From positions 1,086,129-1,150,128 of the forward strand of contig JAGMWU010000038.1 of NCBI GenBank assembly GCA_018697195.1: a DNA stretch of 64,000 nucleotides. The letters run 5' to 3'. The translations under genes were made by a program, and so were the position numbers. Every line of letters starts with the position of its first letter. Positions within the stretch are counted from its first letter, which is position 1. This document shows positions 52,641-63,642 of this stretch, piece after piece. Below the pieces are notes generated by a model. It saw nothing but the letters and a program-made list of their open reading frames with translations, did no database searches and was not told the origin of the DNA. Source of the stretch: Certhia americana. Lineage: Eukaryota > Chordata > Aves > Passeriformes > Certhiidae.

Positions 52641-53569
52641 AGCCTCCCCTCAAACGGTGTGGGGGCTCCCTTGGTGTGAGCTGGGGGGCTCCCCAGAGGG
52701 ATCTGGAGTTCCTGGGGCAGTTGGGTGGGCTCAGCCTGGGGAGGGACCAGGGGATTTTGCTTTCCCCTCCCCAGGCAGGGGTGGGAGGTGAGAGCCCACC
52801 ACCACAGCCCCGTGCCTCCAGGGGGAGGTCCAGTAGCTCTTCACTCCTTGCCCTTGGGGATTTCCTTCTGAGGCCAGTGCAGAGCTGGGGGTGGCAGAGC
52901 CCAGCCCGGGAGCTGCTCCGAGAGCCCAAATCCTGGTTCAGATGGGGCTGGGACTCCTGGGTGCCTCTCCCACCTGCCTGTGAGCAGTGTGGGGTTCCCC
53001 TGAGGAACTCACACCCTCCTGGGGTGGGCTTTGGGGGTGTTGGGCAGCCGGGACCACCCCCATCCCTGGCTGGTGTGGGGCACCCAAACCTCTCCTGCGT
53101 GTCTCTGTGGAGGAGCAGCTCCGCAGAGACCCCCGGGCTGTGCCCCCACGGCTCAGCTGCTCTTTCTAGGAAGAAAAAAAAGTTAAACTGTGATTATTTT
53201 TGTTCACAACCCCCTTCCTTCCTCCTCCACTTTATTCTCCTGTAGTTCACTTAAACGTATTTCTCTGCAGCCCCGGGGTCTGTCCGTGTTTCAGTGGGTG
53301 CAGCTGCCAGGATTGGCATTTCTAGGGGCACTGGCAGTGCCCGGGGTGTCCCCAGGGTGCTGGTGACACTGGGGTGATCAGCTGTGGGTGGGCTCTGCTG
53401 ATGCTCCCTGCTGGGTGCGGGTGGGGTCCCTGCTCCCCCAGGCGCCTTCCCGTGGCGGGGGCGCTTTCGGGGGCCTTGAGCGGTGTGTCGCTGCCGTGGG
53501 GGATGGCCCCGGGTCCCCCGCGGTGTCCCCGCATCCCCCCGGTCCCGGTCCCGGTCTCGAACCGGCGGA

Positions 53570-53873
53570 ACCGCGACACCCGAAGCTCCGCCTCTTGCCC
53601 CACCCACTCGAAGTTTCCCGCTTCCCATTGGCCAGTACTCGTGTCAGTCATTGCTATCCACGCCCATTTGCGCGCGCCACCTCCTCTCTCCGCCCCGCCT
53701 TTTCCACGCACTGATTGGTCAGGTATGATGTCACTGCGGCCTCTTCTCTACGTTCATTGGGTAGAGCTGCTGTCCGTCACGCAGCTGAGGCAGTGGAGGC
53801 GGTGGCGGCCATTTTGGAGCAGGGCGCGGGGCCGGACGCAGCGGAGGGAGCGCGGAGCTCCCCCGTCGCCGCC
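53570..53873 (+). promoter_or_regulatory. ENSA promoter with repeated CCAAT boxes and a YY1 site
   Basis: ATTGG motifs occur near 53627, 53713 and 53757, a spaced set typical of NF-Y driven cell-cycle promoters. GGCGGCCATTTTGGAG at about 53801-53817 matches YY1. The start codon follows about 60 bp later in GCCGCCATGG context. Confidence 0.55.
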
Positions 53874-56800
53874 ATGGCAGCCCCGCTCGGTACCGGCACT
53901 TTCACGGAGGAGATCGGGCAGGAGAAACAGGTGGGGGAGGCCCCAAGGGAGGGAGGGGGTGTCCGGCCGGCTGCCGCTGGCTCGCCCTCATGTCCCTCTT
54001 TCCAGTCCTATGCGGGGATTGGTTATTTCTGTTGTCCGTCTGGCAAATGCCGGCCTCTGATTGGCTGTAGGGAGGGGGGTGGCCGGGACTTCCGGCTTGG
54101 GCTCGATGGCGGCGTGGGGGGTGCGTGGGGTTGGTGGAGTGGGATGGGGGCGGCTGGGGCTGGAGGGACCCGGGATGGACCCGGGATGGACCCGGGATGG
54201 ACCCGGGATGGACCCGGGATGGGGGGAACGGGGATGGGATAGACCCGGGATAGGGGTAACGGGGCTGGAGGGACCCGGGAGGGACCCGGGAGGGACCCGG
54301 GATGGACCCGGGATGGACCCGGGATGGGGGGAACGGGGATGGGATAGACCCGGGATGGACCCGGGATGGGGGGAACGGGGCTGGGATAGACCCGGGATAG
54401 ACCCGGGATGGGGGGAACGGGGATGGGATGGACCCGGGATGGACCCGGGATGGACCCGGGATGGGGGGAACGGGGCTGGAGGGACCCGGGATGGGGGGAA
54501 CGGGGCTGGGATAGACCCGGGATGGGGGCGGCCGGGGCTGGAGGGACCCGGGATGGACCCGGGATAGACCCGGGATGGGGGGAACGGGGATGGGATAGAC
54601 CCGGGATGGACCCGGGATGGGGGTAACGGGGCTGGAGGGGCCCGGGATGGGGGGAACGGGGCTGGAGGGACCCGGGATAGACCCGGGATGGGGGGAACGG
54701 GGCTGGAGGGGGCTGGGATGGACCCGGGATGGGGGGAACGGGGCTGGGATTGGGGTAACTGGGATGGGACGGGGGAGGGATAGGATAACTGGGATGGGAA
54801 TAACTGGGGTAGGAGAGGGTAGCTGTGGGTGTTGAGATGGGTGTAAATGGGATGTGGGGCTGGGCGTGTTGTGGGTGCCGGGGGATTTGGGGTCACTGGG
54901 CTGCAGAGGTGCCCCCCCAGCCCGTGCAGGGGAGATGGGCACCAGTGATGGGTGTGGAGGAAGGAGACTGGGAGATGTGGAGCTGAGGGGAGCAGTCAGA
55001 GATCACGGAATGGCTTCAGGGGACAAAGCTTTGGGTGCTGCTGTCAGACCCCTTGGCCCTAAACTCCTATCTAGGAACCCTAAAAGCCTACCAGGATACC
55101 CAAAATCCTGCTTGGAACCCCTGAAATCCCCCCCCGAACCCTGAAATCCTACCTGAGATCCCCCAAAATGCTTCCGAGGAACCCAAAACCCTATTGAGGA
55201 TCCGAAAATCCTCCCTTGGATCCTCAAATCCTACCCGGGACCCCCAAAATCCTTCCCAGGAAACATCCTGCCTGGGAACCCCCCCTAGAATCCTCCAGTA
55301 GAATCCAGTAAATATCCCTGCAACCCCTAGGGAGGATCTGGGAAGGGAAATCAGGGAATCATGGACTGGTTTGGGTTGGAAGGACTCTTAAAACTCACCG
55401 AGTGCCACCCCTGCCATGGGCAGGGACCCCTCCCACTGTCCCAGGGTGCTCCAAACCCCACCCAGCCTGGCCTTGGGCACTGCCAGGGATCCAGGAGCAG
55501 CCCCAGCTGCTCTGGGCACCCTGTGCCAAGGCCTGCCCACCCTCCCAGGGAGGAATTTCTTCCCAGAATCCAGTCTAAAAGCTCAGTTTGCCAAGCCAAG
55601 CATCAGCGTGGGTGTTTGGAGGGGCTCCCAGGTGGGAAGGAGCTCTCCCTGTGCCACAGCTCCTGGAGAACAAGGCTCTTTGTGGCTGGGAAGGTTTTGG
55701 TAATATTTTCCGAGTGCTTTTCCAGGGAAGCACAGCAGGGCTGGAATGTGCTGCTGGCTGTTGTGTAACAGCATCTCGGGTGGGTGTTGGGGCTGCAGGG
55801 ATTTACACCCCTTTGTGTTTCAGGACACTCAGGAGAAGGACAAAGCCATCCCCCCCGAGAGGGCAGAGGAGGCCAAACTCAAGGCCAAGTACCCCAACCT
55901 GGGCCAGAGGCCTGGAGGCTCTGATTTCCTCATGAAGAGGCTGCAGAAAGGGGTATGTGAGTGTCCCTCAGTGGGACAGGCCACAGGTGTCACCCCACAG
56001 CTTCCCCCTCCTTGCAGAGCCTGCCTTGGCTCTGGATCCCCCCCAGCAGATCCCACTGTGTGTCCACCCCCTGGCCTGAAACCTGAGGAAAATCCCCTGA
56101 GCTAGAGGTGAAACAAGGGCTGGGATCCCTCCCTGGGATGCTCCAGGGTGGAAGTTTTAGCCCTGGTTTCAGTTTAGCCACTGGTCCTGTGGCTTGGCTG
56201 CATCTGCACTGCAAGGCCAACCCTCTGCTTGTGTTCCCTGAGAATGGAATGAAATCCCTCAGAAATGGAACAAAACCCCTCAGGGATGGAATGAAATCCC
56301 TCAGGGATGGAATGAAATCCCTCAGAAATGGAATGAAACCCCTAAGGGATGGAATGAAATCCCTCAGAAATGGAATAAAATCCCTCAGAAATGGAACAAA
56401 ACCCCTCAGAAATTGAATGAAATCCCTCAGAAATGGAAGGAAACCCCTCAGGGATGGAACTGAACCCCCCAGGGATGGAGTGAAATCCCTCAGGGATGGA
56501 ACTGAACCCCTCAGAAATGGAATGAAATCCCTCAGAAATTGAATTAAATCCCTCAGGGATGGAACAAAACCCCTCAGGGGTGGAAGGACACCCCTCAGGG
56601 ATGGAGTGAAATCCCTCAGGGATGGAACTGAACCCCTCAGAAATGGAACAAAACCGCTCAGGGATGGAATGAAGTCCCTCAGGGATGGAATGAAATCCCT
56701 CAGAAATGGAATGAAACCCCTCAGAAATGGAATGAAATCCCTCTCCAAGAGCCTTCGTGGCCTGGCTGGCTCCTTTCCTTGTGGAGGCTGCTGCAGAAAA

Positions 56801-58349
56801 CAAATCCCTCCCAGGCTGGTGGCAGCCATTGGCTGTGTCCCCTCCCCAGGGCCCTCCAGGTGCCATTCCCAGGGGCCCTGGGGCAGCACTGGGTCTGTCC
56901 TGGCCCTTCCCCTGGCTGTGGCTGTTCCCAGCTGTCCCTGGGCCATGATCCCAGGGTTGTTGTGGGATCCAGCATGGGAGGAAGGGGTGGGATGGCTGTG
57001 AGGGGTGACCCTGGCTGGATTCCAGGTGTCCCCAAAGCTGCTCCATCCCTGCCCTCCTCACCTGCACAGGGAGGAGAGCAGAAGGCTGCTGGGCAGGGGC
57101 AGGGAGGGCTCAGTCCCTGAGCACCATCAGGGGCAAAAGGAACTTGACATTCAATCAATTGAATTTATTATCCATTAAATCAGAGCTGAAAAAGAAGGAA
57201 AATAAATCCTAAAAAAGCACTTAAGAGGTGTGGGGGGGGTGTCTCTGCTCCCCATGGGCTGCCAGGGAATTTCAGCTTCTCCTGCCCCTCCTTCCTTCCT
57301 GACCTTGGTGCCCACAGAGCCTCTCACACCTTCTCACTCCTCTGGCCACAATTCCACCTGCACAATCACTTTTTTCCCTTCCTGCTTCTGGAATTCCCAA
57401 GGCTCAGCCCTGGCCAGTGGCAGGTCCATTCCAAACTTGGCTACACAAACCTGTTACAGGTTTTTATCAGGACTGGGCTTCCTGAGGACACCTTGGGACA
57501 GAACCAGGCACTCCAGCACTGCCCAGCACAGCCCTGTCCAGCTCTGCCACAAGCTCTGCCTTGGCTCCAGCCTCTCCAGGGCAGTGGGATGAGGCTGTGC
57601 TGGGGAGGAGCAGAGTCCTGGGGTGATGTGATGTGATTGATGTGATGGGATTGATGTGATGTGTGTGATAAGGCACTGAAATGCCCTTTGAGCTGGGAGG
57701 TGGCCCCCAGCCATGGCCTTACAGGCAGTGCCCTGCAGCTGTTGGGGAGCTGGAGGGTCCAGGAAAGGCCTCAGCAGCAGCCAGGATTTGTTCCCTGGGG
57801 CAAAAATCCTGCCTCTGTCACCCTGGCTCATCATCCCAGTCCTGAGGATCCTGTCAGGCTCTGGCCCAGAGCTGAATCCCTGTTGTGCAAGGGCTGAGTA
57901 GGTCAGGGCTGGTGCCAGACAGCCAAAGGTCCCCTCAGTGTGTCAGAGGGGTGCCTTGAGTCAGGCTCAGGAGCTGCCACCCAGGGCTGGGCTGAGTCAC
58001 TGGCTCTTGGCCAAAGGCCCTTTAGACCAGGCTGGACTCAGTGTTTGGATTTTCCCCTTGTGTGATGTTTTCATGGCCTGGTTTAGAGCAATCCCAGCAC
58101 TCCCTAAAGGCTCCTTGTGGCTCTGCTGTTCCCGTGCTCCTGCACACCCAGTAACCCAAGCACCTCTCCCTCTTCCAGCAAAAATACTTTGATTCTGGCG
58201 ACTACAACATGGCCAAGGCGAAGATGAAGAACAAGCAGCTGCCAAGTGCAGGGCCTGACAAGAACCTGGTGACAGGAGACCACATCCCCACGCCCCAGGA
58301 CCTGCCACAGAGAAAGTCCTCACTCGTCACCAGCAAGCTGGCGGGGTAG
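53874..58349 (+). CDS. ENSA: Alpha-endosulfine, PP2A-B55 inhibitor, complete, three coding exons
   Basis: Small heat-stable phosphoprotein. When phosphorylated by Greatwall (MASTL) it inhibits PP2A-B55 and allows mitotic entry (family knowledge). Exons are 53874-53930, 55824-55952 and 58179-58349: 357 nt, 118 aa. The endosulfine core is intact: [30 protein letters not shown], then KYFDSGDY with the Greatwall serine at residue 68, and RKSSL (residues 107-111), a PKA-type site, near the C-terminus. It ends in SKLAG, like the shorter human ENSA forms and ARPP19. The first 19 residues ([19 protein letters not shown]) differ from human MSQKQEEENPAEETGEEKQ except for the final QEKQ-like part, so the start is inferred from the Kozak context and splice phase. 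Its position between GOLPH3L and MCL1 favours ENSA over ARPP19. Confidence 0.94.
54150..54780. repeat. GGGATGGACCC minisatellite in ENSA intron 1
   Basis: The 11-bp unit GGGATGGACCC and longer composites (GGGATGGGGGGAACGGGG, GCTGGAGGGACCC) repeat for about 600 bp, starting about 220 bp after ENSA exon 1. G runs on the plus strand are dense. Confidence 0.9.
55355..55600 (-). mobile_element. CR1 3' end in ENSA intron 1
   Basis: Antisense: ATGGACTGGTTTGGGTTGGA through TGGGCACTGCCAGGGATCCA to GAGGAATTTCTTCCCAGAAT. Confidence 0.85.
56235..56750. repeat. 20-bp minisatellite in ENSA intron 2
   Basis: About 25 units of ATGGAATGAAATCCCTCAGA with variants (GGGATGGAAC, AAACCCCTC). Unlike the other arrays it is AT-rich. 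All units are close to 20 bp. Confidence 0.9.
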
Positions 58350-58727
58350 CCTGCACTCTCAGCTGGGGGCTGCCCTCTTTCTGTCTCTTTTCATTTGGCT
58401 GAATGGTTTGAACTTCACTGTACCATAGGGACGGGAGCACCAGAATCCACGTAGTTGTTTGAGTCTTTCCAGCAAACACTCCCCAAACCCGAGTTGGGGG
58501 GGGGCACGGTTGGGTTGGCCCTTCCTCTCAGCGAGGCTTTGCCTTAATTTTCCTGCTGTTTGAAACAATCCCGGCTCACAGAGGCCCTGGAATGCTGCTT
58601 CCCCCTGGGAGAGCCCTGGGAGGAGCAGGAGAGGGCTCGGGGGAGGCACCTGGAGGAGGGGAGAGTGTGGGGCTGAGGTGTGGGAAGGGATTTCAGGTGT
58701 TGGGGGCATCACAGAAACTGACCCAGC

Positions 58728-58925
58728 TGGGCAGGATGTGTGATCCCAGACCTGGCAGGTGTGATCCCAGATCCGTAAAGTCTGATCCCAGACCTGGCAG
58801 GTGTGATCCCAGACCTGGCAACTCTGAGCCCTGATCTGGCAGATGTGAGCCCAGGTCTGGAAAGTCTGAGCCCTGATCTGGCTGGTGTGAGCTCTGATCT
58901 GGCAGGTGTGAGCCCGGGTATGAAG
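58728..58925. repeat. Short tandem array in ENSA 3' UTR
   Basis: Units of about 18-20 bp based on GATCCCAGACCTGGCAGGTGT, drifting to GAGCCCTGATCTGGC. It lies inside the predicted ENSA 3' UTR, so it would be transcribed into the mRNA. Confidence 0.8.
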
Positions 58926-60318
58926 GCATTGCCAGGTGTGTGCATTAGAGCTTCGTAGTGAAGAAATTGGCTGAGATGAAAACAATTGTGGGGCAGCGTT
59001 GTTGGGATCTGTCCCTGGCTCAGCTCACAGGGAATAACATGTCCAGCAGGTGTGGGAGAGGGGTTGGGCAGTGTTTGAAACACCTTTGGGGCTGGTTTTG
59101 GGGGTAGAGCCCCACCTCAGCTGCCCCTGAGCTGGCTTGGCCGGAGGAGCTGTGCCTCAGCCAAGGGCTCAGCTGCCTCAAGGCCATGGGGCAGTTTCTG
59201 TGTCCCTGGTCAGTTCTGCTCAGTGAAGCTGTGTGTGACCAAGAGTGAGGTGAGAACAGCTCTTCTTCCATCACCAGGGAGGGGGGAGCTGAATGCAGCA
59301 GGAGCTCAGGGCACAGCAGAGCCCTGCCTGGGCACCTACAGCCCCAGCCTGGTCCCAGACTTGAGTGCTCACAAAGCAGCTGGGGAGAGGGATTTGTGCT
59401 GCTGGAGCTGATGGTGGAGAGACAGAGGCAGGACTGGGGGTAACCACCCAGAAAGGGATAAAAAGCACCAGAGACAGAGTGAAATGTGAAGGGTGTTATG
59501 GCAAAGCTGTGTTAGGAAAGTGTTGGGCATCCCAAGCTTGGATTTCTTTTTTCTCTCCCATTTTTTCCCTTGTGTTTTCTTTGTCTCAAGCCTGGGAACA
59601 AAAATAATAACAAAATCCCCAAAGTTAACACCAACATCACAACAAAAAGCCCCCAAACTAACAACCTGTTGCTGCAGCCCTGCAGAACCACACGTGCTGG
59701 GGTGGCACTGTCCCCTCCTCGTGCCCTGGATCCCAGTGGGAAGTGTGGGCACACCTGTGCCAGGGCATCCCGAAACCTGGCCCAGTTTCAGCCCCATTCT
59801 GGAAGCACAAGGGCCAAAGGAAGGGAGGCAGGAGTGAAGGATGCCCGGGCAGGGCTTTCCTTCTGTGTTTTCCTGCTCAGACAGGCGTTCCCTGTGTCAC
59901 CAGTGTCACCTGTGTCACCGGTGTCCCTTCCCTGGCACGGGTCAGACCAAGGTGTTGCTTCCCAGGAGTGTTTGCTGAGGGTGTGCTGGAATGTGTGTCT
60001 GCCTTCAGGTGGTTCCTGGATCCTCCTGTGAGAAACAGGCTCTGGTGGCCCTGAGGCTGCTCCTGGTCACTCTCTGGGGAAGGGGCAAGGAGTGTGGTGG
60101 GATTGGGACCTGCCCCTTGTCCCCACAGGGTCCTGCTCTGGGCTCCAGCACTTTTCCAGCCCTTGTGTGACCTGGCTGGGGCAGTGGCTGCACACCCTCC
60201 TTGGCCATGTTGTAAATAGATACAAATATATAAAAAAAAAAATATATAATTTTTTTACATGTTCACTTCCTCTGGAGTGCTATGCTTGCTTTTTATTAAA
60301 ACAAGCCCCCAAAGGGGA

Positions 60319-60343
60319 AATAAAACCCGAAAGAGGAAATAAA
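60319..60343 (+). terminator. ENSA poly(A) signals
   Basis: AATAAA at 60319-60324 and again at 60338-60343, with ATTAAA at 60295-60300. They imply a 3' UTR of about 2 kb from the stop at 58349. An A/T-rich stretch lies just upstream and GC-rich flank follows. Confidence 0.5.
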
Positions 60344-60359
60344 ATGAAGGGTGCAAAGG

Positions 60360-62850
60360 GGCGTTGCTGCTGCGGGGCTGTCCCTGTGCTGGGGGGGGCA
60401 CAGAGAGAGGGGACAGCCCCCCAACCATGTTCTCCAGCTATGCTGCTGCAGGAGGGATTGGACAGCACAGGATGAGACCCAGCAGGAGCAGCTCTGCCCA
60501 GGGCTGGGAGCCATGGCAGGGGATGATTCCCACAGTGAAGGGGGCAGGGGGGTGATGCTGGCAGCCCCCTCCCCACCTCGGCTCACAGCAGAGGGATTGG
60601 GGGGCTCAGGGGAGGGGGTTTATCCTCTTGCCCTCAGCACAAATCTCTGCCCCACTCCTTGGAGCTCCTGCTGCCCTCCCCCACAGGGCCATCCTTTCAC
60701 AGTGGTGACATCCTTTGTCACCACTGTCACCCCTCAGGGTCCCTCCAGGTGCCTTCTGCCCCCCGGGTGCAGGAGCACGGCCACTCCTGCTTTTGCCACC
60801 TCAAGCAGCCCCGTGTGGCATTGTCCAGCCCCCTTCTCTGTCCCCACTGTCTCTGGCCACCCTAGAGCCTTCACCTCTGGGGTTTTCAGCCCTGACCTTT
60901 CCTCAGTCCCACCTTTTCCCTGGAGCTCGCCAGCCCAGCCAGGTGTGCTCCTGGGAATCCTCCAAGGCTCCCGAAGCCTCTGTGCTGTGGATTTCCCAGG
61001 ACTGGGAATTCCCGAGCCCCTGGAGCCCCCCCCNGGGTGCAGGAGCACGGCCACTCCTGCTTTTGCCACCTCAAGCAGCCCCGTGTGGCATTGTCCAGCC
61101 CCCTTCTCTGTCCCCACTGTCTCTGGCCACCCTAGAGCCTTCACCTCTGGGGTTTTCAGCCCTGACCTTTCCTCAGTCCCACCTTTTCCCTGGAGCTCGC
61201 CAGCCCAGCCAGGTGTGCTCCTGGGAATCCTCCAAGGCTCCCGAAGCCTCTGTGCTGTGGATTTCCCAGGACTGGGAATTCCCGAGCCCCTGGAGCCCCC
61301 CCCAGGTCCCCAGGGACCCGCAGGGGACGAGCAGGGACGCGCTGTTCCAGCTCGGGCTGTGTTTGTGCTAAAGCTTGGCACCGCCTCACAAAAATGTGCT
61401 GGGCGCTGCCAGAGCTCGCTGTTATTGCTCCTGGTGCCAAGAATTCTCTTCCCGACAAGGACGCATTCCTTGGGGCCGTGGGAAGGATTTTGAGAGGGAC
61501 AAGTTTCATTTTGCTGGACCCCCAGTCAGCCCTGGTTTGCGGGGTGGCAGTGGGGACAGGAGCTGGGGGGGGTGAAGGGACTCCCATGGGGATGCAAATC
61601 CCTGGTTTTGCTGGATCTGGGACATGAGGACATCAGGATGGGGCCCTGTGCTCAGCACAGCCTCCTCCACTGCTCCAAACAGAGCACAGTGATGCTCAGT
61701 ACGGGGACAGAGGCTTGGATTTGGCACAGTTTGTCCCCAGAAATGCTGACCAGGGAGGTGACAGCTCTCAGTGCCTCCCTGGAGTGGGAAGACCCCGTGG
61801 GAGGAGCTGTGTTCTCATCTGGCTTTTCATCCACACCTCTGGGATTCCCCGCCCTGCCTGAACCCTGGGATCTCCTGTCCCCAGGACCCCACTGCTGGGA
61901 AGGGCAGGATTTTCCTGGGTCCCTTTTGGTGCTGGGGGATCAGCACAGAGCCCACCCTGCCTGTGCTGGGAGGGGAAAGCAGACCCCAGTCCTGTGGCCC
62001 CTGTCCCAGTGTCTCACTCCTCCCATCCCAGTTTGGGGACGCCACCAGATCACGGGGGCTGGTGTCACTTCCCAGGTGAGGGCCACCACTCCTCTGGGTG
62101 GCCTTTGGTGGCAGAGAGAGAGCCCAGCACATGCCCCTGGGAAACCCTTTTGGGGGGTAACTGTGATTTCAGGGATTCCAGACCCCAATTCCCAGCATTT
62201 TGGGAGGCATCACAGGGTTCTGAGGCTGTTGAGCTGCACTGGTCACTGGTTCTCAGGTAGGAATGGCCCCAGCCCAGCCCTGCAGGACAACAGAACCCTT
62301 GCCCCCACCTCTCCATCCCAGACTTCTGGGAGGTGGGGATGGAGCAGAGTTCTGGAAAAGGGTCCAACAAAGGGGTACTGGAGACCTCCCGTCCTTCCTC
62401 ACTGACTCAAGGCAAACCCACGGTGTTTCCCTGTTCTTGGAGGGTCTGATCCACCTGCACAACCCCCTGAGGCTTCTTCCCTGGGCAAGCTTTGCCCAAA
62501 ACAGGGCAGATTTTGAGGGCATATTGCTCAGTCCTAGGGGTGAAGGAGGGAGCTGTGGCCACGGGAGATAAAAATTGATACTCAGAGCCCCAAGGATGCT
62601 GAGAGTGACCTGGGTGACCCCGGGGTGACCCAGCCAGGTGATGGGTCCTTCCTGAGCCATGAGGACACAGGGTCCTGCTCTGCTCTGTCACCTCTCAGAG
62701 CCTGGGGGTGCAGGGGGGTTTCAGTCCTGGGGGAGATGTGGGCTAATCCACCAAGGGCTGGAAGGAATGGATGGGGCAGTTCCCCACAAATCATCCAGAT
62801 GAGCGAGCCAAGGTCAGAACGGGCTTGAACCAGACAGATCCAGGTGGGAT
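60360..62850. other. ENSA-MCL1 intergenic region without recognised genes
   Basis: GC-rich sequence holding the 269-bp duplicated block and no exon I recognise. A 380-codon ORF on the plus strand exists only because the duplication and single N preserve the frame. The remainder shows no CR1 or tandem array. Confidence 0.6.
60765..61303. repeat. 269-bp exact direct duplication across a single N
   Basis: 60765-61033 and 61035-61303 read the same throughout, separated only by N at 61034 within a C run. This is typical of two overlapping contig ends abutted instead of merged. Any ORF crossing it is artefactual. Confidence 0.9.
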
Positions 62851-62854
62851 TCCT

Positions 62855-63135
62855 TCTAATCATGGAATAGTTTGGGTTGGAAGTTTCTTTTAAAGGCCAT
62901 CTACTCCAACCTCCTGCAACCAGCAGAGACATCTTCACTCCATCAGGCTTCTCAAGAGCTCTGTCCTTCCTGACTTGGAATGTCTCAAGGGATGGGGCAT
63001 CTACCACCTCTCCGGTGTTCCAGCGCCTCACTACCTGCAGAATAAAAAAATAAAATTCTTCCCTATCTCTACCCACTTTTATAGTCTAAATCCACCCGCT
63101 TTTAGTTTCAAACCATCACCCCTCATCCAATCTCA
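62855..63135 (-). mobile_element. CR1 fragment of a distinct subfamily upstream of MCL1
   Basis: Antisense: ATCATGGAATAGTTTGGGTT, then GGGGCATCTACCACCTCTCC and AATTCTTCCCTATCTCTACC, a different internal sequence from the other copies. It ends about 450 bp before the MCL1 TATA box. Confidence 0.7.
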
Positions 63136-63499
63136 CGAGGATGGGGCACACTGCCGACTTTCAACGCCCTTTTTGTCCACACCGGCGGGGCTCTGCTGGC
63201 TCCCGCATCCTCAGCCCCGCACCCGGGGGATGCTCGGTGCCGCAGAACCGGGAACGAACCCGGCGGCTGAGGCAGGGGAGGGGACACACGCGGTCCCTGG
63301 TCCCTGGTGATGGGGAGGGGGCTTTGCCTCGGGGGGTTCCAGCCCCCGTTGTGCTCGGAGGGATGAGGACACCAGCACGGCGCTGCCCGGTACCGGGAAG
63401 AGCCGGGGACACCGGGAAGGGTCTACCGGGGTCGGCAGGCGAAAGGACTGCTGTCTCTAATCGCTCTTTTTTCAGCCGAAAGAACGGAAGCGGAGGTGG

Positions 63500-63527
63500 A
63501 AAAAAAAAAAAAAAAAAAAAAAAAAAG
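63500..63527 (+). repeat. Poly(A) run in MCL1 promoter flank
   Basis: An A run about 110 bp before the MCL1 start codon, between GC-rich blocks. Length may be unreliable. Confidence 0.8.
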
Positions 63528-63582
63528 AAAAGCCGGTCGCAGTCCCGCCCTCGTCCCGCCTCTGCGGCGTCACCGCCGCCGG

Positions 63583-63589
63583 TTATATA
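63583..63589 (+). promoter_or_regulatory. MCL1 TATA box
   Basis: TATATAA sits inside the near-palindrome CCGGTTATATAAACCGG, 60 bp before the MCL1 start codon and after a run of CCCGCC boxes. This spacing implies a short 5' UTR. Confidence 0.55.
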
Positions 63590-63642
63590 AACCGGCCGCG
63601 CCGGTCCCGCCCGCACCCCGCCGGCCGCTCGCACCGGGCGCC

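Noticed and set aside
53874..58349. ARPP19 instead of ENSA
   Set aside because: The core is shared by both, but the [19 protein letters not shown] form and the placement between GOLPH3L and MCL1 fit ENSA.
60351..61493. 380-codon plus-strand ORF between ENSA and MCL1
   Set aside because: It crosses the exact 269-bp duplication and the N at 61034. Removing the artefact removes much of it.
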